Source: Planctomycetaceae bacterium
GTDB lineage: Bacteria; Planctomycetota; Planctomycetia; Planctomycetales; Planctomycetaceae
Assembly: GCA_028284145.1 (NCBI GenBank)
Contig: JANQSH010000056.1
Coordinates: forward strand, 62,001-126,000
Length of the DNA: 64,000 nt
Reading direction: 5' to 3'
Made by a program: the position numbers and the translations under genes
Part shown: in pieces, positions 1-9,199 of the stretch
Position numbering within the stretch: position 1 is the stretch's first letter
Layout of the letters: every line of letters begins with the position of its first letter
The notes under the pieces: model-generated
Told to the model about the DNA's origin: nothing
The model's database searches: none
What the model saw: the letters and a program-made list of their open reading frames with translations, nothing else

Positions 1-31
1 CTTCGTGGCCACAAGAAAGCGTGAGACGTGC

Positions 32-256
32 ATGACAATGCTCGACGAATTGAAACCGGGTGAGGTGGCCCAAATTGTCGCTGTCGAAGGGAAGGATGCC
101 ATCAGCACGCGGTTACTCGAAATGGGTTTGATCGAAGGGACCGAAATCTCCTGTATCGGCAAGGCACCTTTGGGCGATCCGTTGGAATTTGAAGTTTGCG
201 GTTACCGAATTTCCCTCCGCAGCAGCGAAGCCCGTCGCGTGCAGATCACCCGTTAA
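32..256 (+). CDS. feoA: Ferrous iron transport protein A (FeoA)
   Basis: Small SH3-like cytosolic protein of about 74 residues that works with FeoB in Fe(II) uptake. The sequence has the usual FeoA features: an N-terminal 'LDELKPGEVAQI' strand, the 'RLLEMGLIEGTEI' helix-turn and a C-terminal 'DPLEFEVCGYRISLR' segment. The reading frame is open upstream to position 5, but FeoA proteins begin just before the 'LDELKPG' strand, so the ATG at 32 is preferred. It lies 50 bp before feoB on the same strand, the standard feoAB order. The promoter and any Fur box would be left of the window. Confidence 0.9.
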   Translation: MTMLDELKPGEVAQIVAVEGKDAISTRLLEMGLIEGTEISCIGKAPLGDPLEFEVCGYRISLRSSEARRVQITR

Positions 257-306
257 CCACTCCCTGCTCCCTCCATCCGAATACATCATCACACGACAAC
301 ATCTCC

Positions 307-2532
307 ATGACGACTTCCTCCAAACTGACCGTCGCGTTGATTGGCAATCCCAACACGGGCAAAAGCACGCTTTTCAGCGGACTCTGTGGATACCGCGTGC
401 GAACGGGAAATTATCCAGGTGTAACGGTCGAAAAAAAACTGAGTTCCACCCGCTGGGGCGAAACGAATGTGACTCTGATCGATCTGCCGGGTACCTACAG
501 CCTCTCTCCCCGTTCACTCGATGAAATGGTCTCAGTCGATGTGCTGCTTGGCCGCCAGGTCGATGTCGGCGAGCCGGACGTTGTCGTGTGTATCGTTGAT
601 GCCTCGAATCTGGAACGGAATCTGTTTCTCGTCAGTCAGGTTCTCGACATGCAGAAACCGACGGTCCTTGTGCTCAACATGTGTGATGTGGCTGAGACGC
701 ACGGCGTGACGATTGATATCGAGCCGCTTTCGCAAAGGCTTGGCGTACCGGTCATCAAGACGCTGGCACACCGTAAGCAGGGTCTGGAAGAAGTGAAGAA
801 TGCGGTGATACGGGCTGGTTCTTCGGACCAGGTACCAACACACCAATTGTTTCCCGATCTGTTCTACGCTGAATGCGAGACACTCTCACATCAGTTAAAA
901 AATAGTAACGGAAGCCCCGGTGAAGTCCCGGGCTATCTGCTGGAACGCCTGCTGCTGGATGTGGGCGGACATGTGGAATCGCACTTTGTCGCTCAGTATG
1001 GTGAAGAGATCCGCCAACAGGTCGCCGCTTCGCGTGGACGTCTGGAGGAAGCTGGATGCAAGGTGCCGGCGGTTGAGGCGATTGCTCGTTACGGCTGGAT
1101 TCGCGAGAACTTGAATGGTGTACTTTCGCGTCCGGAGCATCATGCCACGACACCCAGTGACAAAATCGATCGCTTTTTGACGAACCGGTTTACTGGCGTA
1201 GTGGTTTTTCTCAGCTTGATGTTTCTGGTGTTTCAGGCGATTTACGCCTGGGCTGGACCGTTGATGGACTTCATCGAAGGAGGCCAGACGTTTGCCAGTG
1301 GTTGGGTCGTCGGGCTTATGCCACCTGGCGCATTGCGAAGTCTGCTGGTCGATGGAATCATCGGTGGCGTGGGAAGCGTGATCATTTTCCTGCCGCAAAT
1401 CTGTTTCCTGTTTTTCTTCATTGCCTTGCTGGAAGATTGCGGCTATATGGCCCGCGCGGCTTTTCTGATGGATCGCGTGATGACCTGTGTTGGCCTGTCG
1501 GGAAAATCATTCGTGCCGTTGATGTCCTCATTTGCCTGTGCCATTCCCGGCGTGATGGCAACCCGCGTGATTGAAAATCCCCGCGACCGTCTGCTGACCA
1601 TTCTCGTCGCCCCGCTGATGAGTTGCTCTGCCCGTTTGCCAGTTTATGTGCTGCTCATCTGGGCCTTCATTCCGCCCGAAACCTATTTCGATGGCTGGGT
1701 GTCACTCCGTGGCATGGTATTGTTCATCATGCATTTTGTCGGTTTGATCGTTGCAGTTCCAGTCGCCTGGATTTTGAAGAAAACGCTGCTGAAAGGAGAA
1801 ACGCCTCCGTTTGTGATGGAATTGCCAAGCTACAAAATTCCCTCAGTGCGTGTCGTGTTGGACCGGGTTTATGATCGGGGTAAGGCGTTCATCGTGCGGG
1901 CGGGGACGTTGATTTTCGCCACAACCATTGTCGTCTGGGCAGCGGGATATTTCCCCGGTGACCGTGGTGAGTTGCATCAACTGCAGGCAGAAATAGAAAA
2001 AATCGAAGCCATGGCAGAATCGGAAGAAGCGGCAGAGGAACAGACGGCTTCACTGGTCGAGAAGCAAAACCAGTTGAGCGCCAGCCTGATCAAGCAGAGT
2101 GCACTGGGACGCGTGGGACATGCGATTGAACCGGTCGTCAAACCGTTGGGTTGGGACTGGCGAATTGGCGTGGGGGTCATCGCGTCTTTTCCCGCACGCG
2201 AGGTGATCATCGCGACGTTGGGAACCATCTACAGCCTGGGAGGTGACATCGATATCGATGAGGAATTGGAAGATGAGGACAAAGCGAAAGAGGGATTGAT
2301 CGCGCAGTTACAGACATCACAATGGCCGGATGGCAACAAGGTGTTCAACATTCCGGTTGCCATTTCGGTAATGGTCTTTTTCGCGCTGTGCGCTCAATGC
2401 GGGGCGACATTGATGGTGATCAAACGGGAAACCAACAGTTGGGCGTGGCCGATTTTCACGTTCGTCTACATGACCGCGTTGGCGTATGTTGGCGCGTTGT
2501 TGTCGTATCAGGTCAGCATGTTGTTCGCCTGA
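307..2532 (+). CDS. feoB: Ferrous iron transporter B (FeoB)
   Basis: Inner-membrane Fe(II) transporter with a cytosolic G domain, about 741 residues. G1 is 'GNPNTGKST' (from residue 13), G3 is 'DLPGTYSLSP' and G4 is 'NMCD'. After a helical spacer come many hydrophobic segments with the two Gate motifs ('MARAAFLMDRVM', 'SCSARLPVYVLL'). A charged insert of about 50 residues (from about residue 555, rich in E, A and Q) precedes the final Gate-like region 'ASFPAREVIIATLGT'. The frame is open from 196, but homologues start a few residues before G1, so ATG 307 is chosen. It forms an operon with feoA and is followed by a strong hairpin. Confidence 0.95.
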   Translation: MTTSSKLTVALIGNPNTGKSTLFSGLCGYRVRTGNYPGVTVEKKLSSTRWGETNVTLIDLPGTYSLSPRSLDEMVSVDVLLGRQVDVGEPDVVVCIVDASNLERNLFLVSQVLDMQKPTVLVLNMCDVAETHGVTIDIEPLSQRLGVPVIKTLAHRKQGLEEVKNAVIRAGSSDQVPTHQLFPDLFYAECETLSHQLKNSNGSPGEVPGYLLERLLLDVGGHVESHFVAQYGEEIRQQVAASRGRLEEAGCKVPAVEAIARYGWIRENLNGVLSRPEHHATTPSDKIDRFLTNRFTGVVVFLSLMFLVFQAIYAWAGPLMDFIEGGQTFASGWVVGLMPPGALRSLLVDGIIGGVGSVIIFLPQICFLFFFIALLEDCGYMARAAFLMDRVMTCVGLSGKSFVPLMSSFACAIPGVMATRVIENPRDRLLTILVAPLMSCSARLPVYVLLIWAFIPPETYFDGWVSLRGMVLFIMHFVGLIVAVPVAWILKKTLLKGETPPFVMELPSYKIPSVRVVLDRVYDRGKAFIVRAGTLIFATTIVVWAAGYFPGDRGELHQLQAEIEKIEAMAESEEAAEEQTASLVEKQNQLSASLIKQSALGRVGHAIEPVVKPLGWDWRIGVGVIASFPAREVIIATLGTIYSLGGDIDIDEELEDEDKAKEGLIAQLQTSQWPDGNKVFNIPVAISVMVFFALCAQCGATLMVIKRETNSWAWPIFTFVYMTALAYVGALLSYQVSMLFA

Positions 2533-2538
2533 ATTCGT

Positions 2539-2558
2539 CCACGTTCTCACGAACGTGG
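2539..2558 (+). terminator. Hairpin directly after feoB
   Basis: A perfect 8-bp stem, CCACGTTC / GAACGTGG, with a 4-nt loop begins 6 bases after the feoB stop codon and is followed by 'ttataaaaaac'. Position and stability suit a terminator of the feoAB transcript. The downstream T-run is weak, so the function is inferred. Confidence 0.55.
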
Positions 2559-3023
2559 TTATAAAAAACACTTTCGCGTCTTTTGGTTGATTCGTGGTCG
2601 TCTTCTTTTCGGTCGAAAAACAGTGCGAAAACGATCCTGTCACCCTGCCCCATTCTTTCCCTCAGAGACAGACGGCAGTGAGGCCCCTGCCCTGCGGAAA
2701 CTTTGACAAGCGTGGTTATGAGAACAAAGCACATTATACCAGGAAGGACACATCATGCCCGCGCAGGCGGGGATCCAGAGCATGCCAGAAGAGTGGATTC
2801 CCCTCACACTGAATTTCACACCGAGTGGGAATGACGGCGAATGGCACGGGAACGGTGCATGCCGTTCGGTGTCTTTTTCTCACGTCCACCAGACCGGAGT
2901 ACTCGCGCACTGCCGCTATGAAGCATGGCACGCCAATTTTCTTTTGCTGCGAACTCAGCAGCAGACTTGTTATGATATCGGCATGCCTTCCTGAAAGACG
3001 CTTGCCACTGAGAACAAACGATT
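2559..3023. other. Intergenic region feoB to GTPase
   Basis: There is no convincing gene here. Short open frames on both strands lack ribosome sites and familiar sequence. The right half holds a copy of the type-2 dispersed repeat (2754-2838). The promoter of the downstream GTPase presumably lies in the last 100 bases. Confidence 0.5.
2754..2838. repeat. Type-2 dispersed repeat, copy a
   Basis: The left arm 'atgcccgcgcaggcgggg' plus 'atccag', a central 'gtggattcccc' and a right arm 'gtgggaatgacggcg' give the layout of the widespread bacterial repeat whose arms read CATTCCCGCG...GCGGGAATCCAG. Related, more decayed copies are at 14165, 28951 and 34376. Confidence 0.55.
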
Positions 3024-4016
3024 ATGCCCGCCAACCTGACACCGCAATACCAGAAGGCCGAAGAGGAATACCGCCTCGCGCAGACGGCTGAAGAGCAGGT
3101 CGCCTGTCTGGAGCAAATGTTGCAACTCATCCCCAAACATAAGGGGACGGAAAAAATTCAGGCGGACCTCAAGACCCGGCTGAAAGATGCCCGGATCGAG
3201 GCGCAAACGGAGAAAAACGCGTCCAAGGCAACGCGAAGTTATCGCATTCCTCGCCAGGGTGCCGGGCAGATCGTGTTACTCGGAGCTCCGAATGTGGGCA
3301 AAAGTCGTCTGCTTGCGGAACTCACTCATGCCAAACCGGAAGTGGCCGACTATCCCTTCACCACTCGCGAGGTGATTCCCGGCATGATGGAATGGGAAGA
3401 TGTGAAGGTGCAACTGATCGACACGCCGCCGGTCACCTCTTCGCATATCGAACCCTATCTGTTGAATATGGTACGAGCCTCTGACGCGGTATTGCTCTGC
3501 TTTGATGGCAGCAGCGACGACGCTCCAGAAGAAACGCTCGATGTCACCAATCAAATCACCGAACGGAAGACCCGACTGAGCGATCATTCCGGTTTCAACG
3601 AAGACGACTTTTCCGTCGTGAACATCAAAACGCTGATGGTTATCACCCATGCCGATGACTCGGGTCTGCAGGATCGACTCGACTTCTTTCACGAAATGAC
3701 CGATCTGCGACTGCCGCAAGTTCGGGTGGAATTTGAACGTTCCGATTCCGTCGAGAACCTGCGGACCGAGATTTTCCAGCTACTGGATGTCATTCGCATC
3801 TACACGAAGAAGCCGGGTAAACCAGCGGATAAAGTTGACCCGTTCACTATTCCGCGCGGTGGAAATGTCGAAGATCTGGCGTACAAGGTGCATCGTGATC
3901 TGGCGGAGTCGCTGAAGTATGCTCGCGTCTGGGGCGAAAGTGTGGTGGATGGCCAGAGTGTCGGGCGGGACCATTTGTTGTGCGATACTGACGTGGTGGA
4001 ACTGCACTCGATCTGA
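3024..4016 (+). CDS. DRG/Obg-family GTPase with TGS domain
   Basis: A 330-residue GTP-binding protein. Residues 1-80 form a charged helical region, the G1 loop 'GAPNVGKSRLL' lies at about 87-97, the switch region 'DYPFTTREVIPGMM' is DRG/Obg-like, and a TGS domain fills about 260-330 ('IRIYTKKPGKPAD...DVVELHSI'). This order (G domain then TGS) matches the DRG branch, probably ribosome- or tRNA-linked. Two motifs deviate: G3 reads 'DTPP' where DxPG is expected, and the G4 position reads 'THAD' rather than NKxD, so guanine specificity may be relaxed. It stands alone, 94 bp before the rhomboid gene on the same strand. The substrate is unknown. Confidence 0.82.
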   Translation: MPANLTPQYQKAEEEYRLAQTAEEQVACLEQMLQLIPKHKGTEKIQADLKTRLKDARIEAQTEKNASKATRSYRIPRQGAGQIVLLGAPNVGKSRLLAELTHAKPEVADYPFTTREVIPGMMEWEDVKVQLIDTPPVTSSHIEPYLLNMVRASDAVLLCFDGSSDDAPEETLDVTNQITERKTRLSDHSGFNEDDFSVVNIKTLMVITHADDSGLQDRLDFFHEMTDLRLPQVRVEFERSDSVENLRTEIFQLLDVIRIYTKKPGKPADKVDPFTIPRGGNVEDLAYKVHRDLAESLKYARVWGESVVDGQSVGRDHLLCDTDVVELHSI

Positions 4017-4110
4017 GTGACTCTGCGCATGACCTCGACACGCAACAGGTCTGATCCTAAAATCTGCAACGATCGCACGCAACATCCATCCTTTCCAGAT
4101 CAGGTTCTCT

Positions 4111-5046
4111 ATGCGTCAAATCGGAGTCGTCAACAACGAAGAACATGCACGGTGGTTTTACAGTTACACACTGGCCAACGGTATCAAGACGCAGATTGAA
4201 CATGAGAGGGATTCGACCTGGGCCGTTTGGGTGCACGACGAAGATCACGTCGACGACGCCCGCGAGAAGTTGAACGAATTCCTTGATCAACCAGATCACG
4301 AACGGTATGCACAGTCGATCGACATCGCGAAGGAAATCGAACGGAAGGAGATCGCGAAGCGTCGACAGTTTGAACGCCGCTCGAAGAATATGCGTCGACA
4401 GTTTGACCATCCGACCGGTCGTCGCGCGGTTGTGACGATGACCTTGATGATGATCAGCATCGTCGTAACGTTTTTTGGAACGGAACGTCCGAATGGATTT
4501 ACCGGTGGTTGGCAACCGATGGAATTCGTGCGCGAGTGGGTGATGATCACACCACCCCGCTATCGGATTATCGCAACGGGAGAAATCATTGAACCGTCGC
4601 TGGTTGAGGTGATCGCTGCCGGGCAGATCTGGCGATTGATCACTCCCATCTTTCTGCATCTCGATCTGATGCATATTCTGTTCAACATGTACATGTTGAA
4701 TATCTTCGGCAGGGCGGTCGAACTCCGTCGAGGTATCTGGAAGTTCCTCGGCCTCGTCACCATTATGGCCATTGGTTCGAACGTGGCTCAGTTTTACGTT
4801 TCCGGTCCTGGTTTTGGCGGGATGTCGGGTGTTATCTATGGACTGTTCGGTTACGTCTGGATGAAAAGCCGGTACGACCCGAACACCGGCTTCTTCCTGC
4901 CGTCCAGCACGGTCTTTATTCTGATCGGCTGGCTCGTGTTGTGCTTTACTGGTGCAATAGGCCCAGTCGCCAATGCCGCGCATCTGGTGGGGCTGATTTC
5001 CGGATGCGTGGCGGGCATGCTGCCAATCTGGTTACGAAACCGATGA
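4111..5046 (+). CDS. Rhomboid-family intramembrane serine protease (GlpG-like)
   Basis: A 311-residue inner-membrane protease. Residues 1-70 resemble the cytosolic GlpG N-terminal domain ('NEEHARWFYSYTLANGI', 'VWVHDEDHVDDAREKLNEFL'). The membrane core has the family motif 'HILFNMYML', the catalytic serine in 'GFGGMSGVIYG' (Ser239) and the catalytic histidine in 'NAAHLVGLISG' (His291), so the Ser-His dyad is complete. At least six hydrophobic segments follow residue 107. It cleaves transmembrane substrates; the targets cannot be told from here. It lies on the same strand as the GTPase, 94 bp away, and may share its transcript. Confidence 0.9.
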   Translation: MRQIGVVNNEEHARWFYSYTLANGIKTQIEHERDSTWAVWVHDEDHVDDAREKLNEFLDQPDHERYAQSIDIAKEIERKEIAKRRQFERRSKNMRRQFDHPTGRRAVVTMTLMMISIVVTFFGTERPNGFTGGWQPMEFVREWVMITPPRYRIIATGEIIEPSLVEVIAAGQIWRLITPIFLHLDLMHILFNMYMLNIFGRAVELRRGIWKFLGLVTIMAIGSNVAQFYVSGPGFGGMSGVIYGLFGYVWMKSRYDPNTGFFLPSSTVFILIGWLVLCFTGAIGPVANAAHLVGLISGCVAGMLPIWLRNR

Positions 5047-5386
5047 ATGGCGACAGGTTGCCCGAAGTGCTTTTGGTTTGACATAGCTGCGTTGCCACGC
5101 AACACGTTCGCTCAGGAAAAATACGGCATACGGGTGAGACTCATCCAGAGTATTCGAGACATTTGTTGACAGCTTTCCGATATTCAAGCATGGGTGCAGA
5201 AAAAACCTTTGACCTTATCTTCGTTTCTGCGAATCGCGGAGAATGGAGCACGATCAATTTCAACCCGTTCATCCTGCAATCCTGTCAAAACTTTTTCCCC
5301 ATCATGGTTTTTCTGTCACCAGTTTTTCCCAACGGTGTCTCACAGAACTGAAAAGCGAAAACAAACTGAATTGCGATGAGACCAAC
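5047..5386. other. Intergenic region rhomboid to rtcB
   Basis: No gene is supported. An open frame continues upstream of the rtcB start to 5243, but it shows no RtcB-like sequence and lies before the normal N-terminus. The rtcB promoter presumably lies here. Confidence 0.5.
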
Positions 5387-6850
5387 ATGAAAAAATCTGC
5401 CTACAACGGGCCGCTGGAGCAGGTCAACGACTACTGCTGGCGGATTCCAAAAAGTTACAAACAGGAAATGCGTGTCGATGGCCTCATTTACGCCTCGAAA
5501 GATCTGATTGAACAGGTCAAAGGGGATCAGGCACCGGATCAGGTGGCGAACGTCGCGACATTGCCCGGTATTCAGGTGGCCAGTCTGGCCATGCCCGATA
5601 TCCATTGGGGGTACGGGTTTACGATTGGCGGCGTCTGCGCGACCGATCCGGAGGAAGGGGGCGTCATCTCTCCGGGTGGCGTCGGGTATGACATCAACTG
5701 CGGTGTCCGGTTGATGCGATCAAAACTGTTCTATCAAGACGTGAAGCATGACCTCAAAGACCTGGTGGAAGAACTGTTTCGCGAAGTGCCAACCGGCGTC
5801 GGGAAGTCGGGCAAATACAAATTCACCCACTCGCAACTCAAACAGATGATGTCGCGGGGGCCGAAGTGGTTGATTGAGCGGGGGCAGGCGGTTGAATCGG
5901 ACATCGAACATACCGAAGCCCGTGGCTGTCTGGATGGGGCAGATCCGGAACTGGTGAGCGAACGGGCATTGCAACGGGGGGAAAACCAATGTGGCACCCT
6001 CGGCTCGGGCAACCATTTCCTCGAATTACAGGTTGTCGAATCGATCCATGATGAAATGGCCGCCCGTGTGATGGGCCTCGAAAAAGATATGGTCTGCGTG
6101 ATGATCCATTCCGGATCGCGTGGACTTGGTTATCAGGTTTGTGATGATGCACTAAAGAGTCTGCGTGGCGTGCCGGAGAAATATGGCATCGAACTGCCGG
6201 ATCGACAACTGGCCTGTGCGCCGGTCAACAGTCCGGAAGGTTCACACTATCTCGGTGCGATGCGCGCGGCAGCAAACTATGCGTGGTGTAACCGGCAACT
6301 GCTCATGTGGCAGGCGCGCGAAGTGTTTGAACGAATCTTCAATAGCACATGGCACGAGTTGGGGATGAACCTTGTCTATGACGTGGCTCACAATATCGCC
6401 AAACTCGAACGACACACCATTCACGACAAACAGAAGAATGTCTGGGTGCATCGCAAAGGGGCAACCCGCGCCTTTCCTGCAGATCATCCCGAAACACCCG
6501 ATAAGTATCGGGCGATCGGACAGCCGGTTTTGATTCCCGGTGACATGGGTCGGGCCAGTTGGGTACTGGTTGGCCAACCAGGCAGCATGGAGCAGACCTT
6601 CGGCACAACCTGCCATGGCGCGGGGCGGCAGATGAGTCGGACTCAAGCTGTGAAACATGCGCGCGGACGCAAGATCGATGAAGAATTGGCAAACCGGGGT
6701 GTGATTGCACGTGCCCGGAGTTGGAGGGGTCTGGCCGAAGAACAACCGGACGCCTACAAGGATGTGAACCTCGTGGTTGATACGGTACATCGCGCGGGAC
6801 TGTCACAGAAGGTGGCCCGCATGAAACCAATTGGCGTCATTAAAGGTTAG
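5387..6850 (+). CDS. rtcB: RNA-splicing ligase RtcB
   Basis: A GTP- and Mn(II)-dependent RNA ligase that joins 2',3'-cyclic-phosphate (3'-phosphate) ends to 5'-OH ends, in tRNA splicing or RNA repair. It has 487 residues, the usual length. Metal-site residues lie in 'PGGVGYDINCGVR' (Asp102, Cys105) and 'GSGNHFLELQ'. The histidine that is guanylylated in the family lies in 'FGTTCHGAGRQMSR' (His410). The C-terminus 'KPIGVIKG' is the normal family end. ATG 5387 is chosen because the protein then begins at the usual place; upstream sequence is not RtcB-like. No archease or RtcA gene is adjacent. The TAG stop lies inside the left end of a dispersed MITE-like element (6847-6949). Confidence 0.96.
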   Translation: MKKSAYNGPLEQVNDYCWRIPKSYKQEMRVDGLIYASKDLIEQVKGDQAPDQVANVATLPGIQVASLAMPDIHWGYGFTIGGVCATDPEEGGVISPGGVGYDINCGVRLMRSKLFYQDVKHDLKDLVEELFREVPTGVGKSGKYKFTHSQLKQMMSRGPKWLIERGQAVESDIEHTEARGCLDGADPELVSERALQRGENQCGTLGSGNHFLELQVVESIHDEMAARVMGLEKDMVCVMIHSGSRGLGYQVCDDALKSLRGVPEKYGIELPDRQLACAPVNSPEGSHYLGAMRAAANYAWCNRQLLMWQAREVFERIFNSTWHELGMNLVYDVAHNIAKLERHTIHDKQKNVWVHRKGATRAFPADHPETPDKYRAIGQPVLIPGDMGRASWVLVGQPGSMEQTFGTTCHGAGRQMSRTQAVKHARGRKIDEELANRGVIARARSWRGLAEEQPDAYKDVNLVVDTVHRAGLSQKVARMKPIGVIKG

Positions 6851-6949
6851 AGCGTATTCCGCTCCTTCGTGGCGCGATGGACGTTTTTCGTCCTGCAAAT
6901 ACAGATTCCCGCGAGCGAGAAGCGTCACACGAAAAGGGAAATTGCCTAG
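6847..6949 (+). repeat. MITE-like element, copy A
   Basis: One of eleven copies of an approximately 100-bp element. The left end TTAGAGCGTATTCCGCTC is a near-perfect hairpin and the right end reads ...AATTGCCTAG. The TA of the left flank is part of the rtcB stop codon TAG (6848-6850). The body is almost identical to copy B1 at 19668 for about 85 bases. Confidence 0.85.
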
Positions 6950-6960
6950 TCGACAAGAAA

Positions 6961-6998
6961 AAACGGGTACCGAAGCCTTCCTGCTCCAGTACCCGTTT
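6961..6998. terminator. Bidirectional hairpin between rtcB and mscS
   Basis: A perfect 10-bp stem, AAACGGGTAC / GTACCCGTTT, with an 18-nt loop lies between two convergent genes. The stem is preceded by an A-run on the plus strand, which gives a U-run for transcripts coming from the minus-strand mscS gene. It is likely a terminator for mscS and possibly for rtcB. Confidence 0.6.
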
Positions 6999-7017
6999 CT
7001 CATTTTCTGCAAGCGGT

Positions 7018-8013
7018 TTATGTCGAAACCGGCTGTGTCAGATTGACGTCCATTGTCGGGTATGGGATTCCGATGCCCGCTTCATCCAGCGAGTTTTTGA
7101 CTTCCCGGATGGTGGCCTGTTTGACGGCACCAAAATCGGCCGTCGGAGCCCAGACGCGAACTGACCAGTCGACCGACGACCCGCCCAGTTCGGACAGGAA
7201 GACGACTGGTGCGGGATCTTCGAGACGACCGGGAACGCGGTTCGCTGCCGCCTCAAGCACTTCGCGCGTCTTGTCAATGTCGGCTCCGTATTCCACACCG
7301 ACAGCGACATCCGCCCGGCGGCGCGGGTGGTAGGTGATGTTCTCAATCGTTGTGCCGAAGATCTCTCCGTTGGGAATGATAAACCGGCGATTGTCAAAGG
7401 TATCGATTTCTGTCGTAAAGAGTCCCACCTCGTTCACCAGACCTGTTTCGCCACCAATGTTGACGGCATCGCCCACCTTGAACGGACGAAAGACCAGCAG
7501 CATGACTCCGGCGGACATGTTACCCAGTGTTCCCTGAAATGCCAAACCCAGCGCAAGACCAGCGGCACCAATCAGGGCGGCAAAACTTGTCGTCTGAATT
7601 CCGAAGACACTCAAACAGGCGAGTCCGGCAAGAATGAGTACTAACCAGCGTACCATGTTCGAGGCGAACTTCGTCAGCGTCGTATCGATCTTGGCACGTT
7701 CCATCCCTTTGCGGGTGATGCTCGAAATCCATCGTGCAATAATCCACGCGATGAACAGCAAGACCAGCACGCCGATAACGCGCGTGCCATAGGGAACGAC
7801 ATACTCTTTCCCCATTTCGATGAGGTCGGCAGAACCACCACTGAAGTCTCCACTCATCAATTTGTCAGCGGCGTCACTGGCTTTCTCGGATGCTTCCGAG
7901 AGATCGGCCGCTGCGTCAACGCTCTCGGTCGTTGTGGCGGCTTCGGCACCAGCCTCAGCCGTCTCATTTGTGGCCGTTGTGCCGGCACCGGCTTCGTCTT
8001 GAAACAGAAACAT
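7018..8013 (-). CDS. Small-conductance mechanosensitive channel (MscS family)
   Basis: A membrane channel of 331 residues that opens under osmotic downshock. After a low-complexity Ala/Glu/Thr N-terminus (residues 1-60) come three membrane segments (about 78-97, 118-138, 143-175). The pore helix is rich in Gly and Ala ('LIGAAGLALGLAFQGTLGNMSAG'), and the beta domain has 'FKVGDAVNIGGETGLVNEVGLF' and 'IPNGEIFG'. The frame is open to 8094, but GGAGGA lies 9 bases before the ATG at 8013, so that start is chosen. The N-terminus has no clear signal peptide, and its acidic low-complexity stretch is unusual for MscS. The gene is convergent with rtcB. Confidence 0.92.
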   Translation of the reverse strand: MFLFQDEAGAGTTATNETAEAGAEAATTTESVDAAADLSEASEKASDAADKLMSGDFSGGSADLIEMGKEYVVPYGTRVIGVLVLLFIAWIIARWISSITRKGMERAKIDTTLTKFASNMVRWLVLILAGLACLSVFGIQTTSFAALIGAAGLALGLAFQGTLGNMSAGVMLLVFRPFKVGDAVNIGGETGLVNEVGLFTTEIDTFDNRRFIIPNGEIFGTTIENITYHPRRRADVAVGVEYGADIDKTREVLEAAANRVPGRLEDPAPVVFLSELGGSSVDWSVRVWAPTADFGAVKQATIREVKNSLDEAGIGIPYPTMDVNLTQPVST

Positions 8014-8252
8014 AGCGAAAAGTCCTCCGTCAGAAATGTTGAAAAAAGGCACGAATCGAAAAGAACGTAACATAAGAGGTGTCAAAAAGACCATTACCGG
8101 GCTGATGAACTCGCCAGCAGTAACGCAATTGCCGAAGTTGTCGACCGTTTTCGTTTTTTTGCGAGAGGTCGCAGGAACTCGTATTCAGGATCGTGTTCAA
8201 TCCGGGTCACACTGTAACACCCGATGTGTCGAATTTCACCCATCTTTTACTT

Positions 8253-9011
8253 TCACTCATCTTTACAGGCGATTTTTTTGATTTCTTTCGCCGCTTCATC
8301 CAGACGAATGGTCCCCTCATATAAAGCACGACCGATAATCGCACCGGTGAGTTTCGGCTGTTCGCGGGAGACTGCAGCCAGGCGGCGGAGGTCGTCCAAC
8401 GTTGTCACGCCACCCGATGCAATAACGGGCAATCCCAAATCAGCCAAAGCCCGCATGTCCTCAATCGTTCCTTCATCCACACCCTGCATCATGCCGTCGT
8501 TGGCAATGTTCGTGTAGATGACTGCAGCCAGCGGCAGGCCGACGTATTGCCCGGCGAGTTCCGGAGCCGAGACCTCCGAGACATCCAGCCAGCCTTCCGT
8601 CGCCACCATTGAGTCGCGGGCATCGAGTCCGAGTGCAACGCGATCGGGATAACGCTGCACCACGTCGCGAAACCATTCCGGCTGCTTAAGCGCCTGTGTG
8701 CCGATAATCAGCCGATCAACCCCGACGTCATCCAGCAGTAATTCGATTCCCGCATCGTCACGAATTCCACCGCCCAATTCGCAGGGAATATCGACAGCTC
8801 TCACGATTTTGCGAACCACTTCGTGATTGACAGGGTGTCCCGCTTTCGCCCCGTCAAGATCAACAAGATGGAGAATATCCCCACCCGAATCGGCCCAGCG
8901 TTGTGCCATCGCGACGGGATCATTGCTGAAGATGGTTTCCTGCGCGTAATCTCCCTGTCGCAAACGAACACACTTTCCATCACGCAGGTCAATGGCGGGC
9001 AATAATTGCAT
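8253..9011 (-). CDS. hisA: HisA, ProFAR isomerase of histidine synthesis
   Basis: 1-(5-phosphoribosyl)-5-[(5-phosphoribosylamino)methylideneamino]imidazole-4-carboxamide isomerase, the fourth step of histidine synthesis, a TIM-barrel enzyme. It is 252 residues long, somewhat above the usual 240-245. Visible motifs are '[18 protein letters not shown]' with catalytic Asp8, '[10 protein letters not shown]' with the second catalytic Asp near residue 130, and the phosphate loops 'GGGIRD' and 'IASGGV'. GGAAGAGAG lies just before the ATG. No other his gene is nearby; the histidine genes appear scattered. Confidence 0.95.
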   Translation of the reverse strand: MQLLPAIDLRDGKCVRLRQGDYAQETIFSNDPVAMAQRWADSGGDILHLVDLDGAKAGHPVNHEVVRKIVRAVDIPCELGGGIRDDAGIELLLDDVGVDRLIIGTQALKQPEWFRDVVQRYPDRVALGLDARDSMVATEGWLDVSEVSAPELAGQYVGLPLAAVIYTNIANDGMMQGVDEGTIEDMRALADLGLPVIASGGVTTLDDLRRLAAVSREQPKLTGAIIGRALYEGTIRLDEAAKEIKKIACKDE

Positions 9012-9199
9012 TCCAGTCTCTCTTCCTTCGGGTTTGGATCGATGATTTATTCTGGGCGATTTGACCGCCTGCTGAGGGTAAAGTCAACCGTTGACATCGC
9101 TTAACACCGGGCGTGGGCATTCACGGCGAATCGAACAGCAGCTATGATCGCATACGCAAGAGGATGCTCGTTTTTTGCTCTGGAAGAATGTGGGATGTA

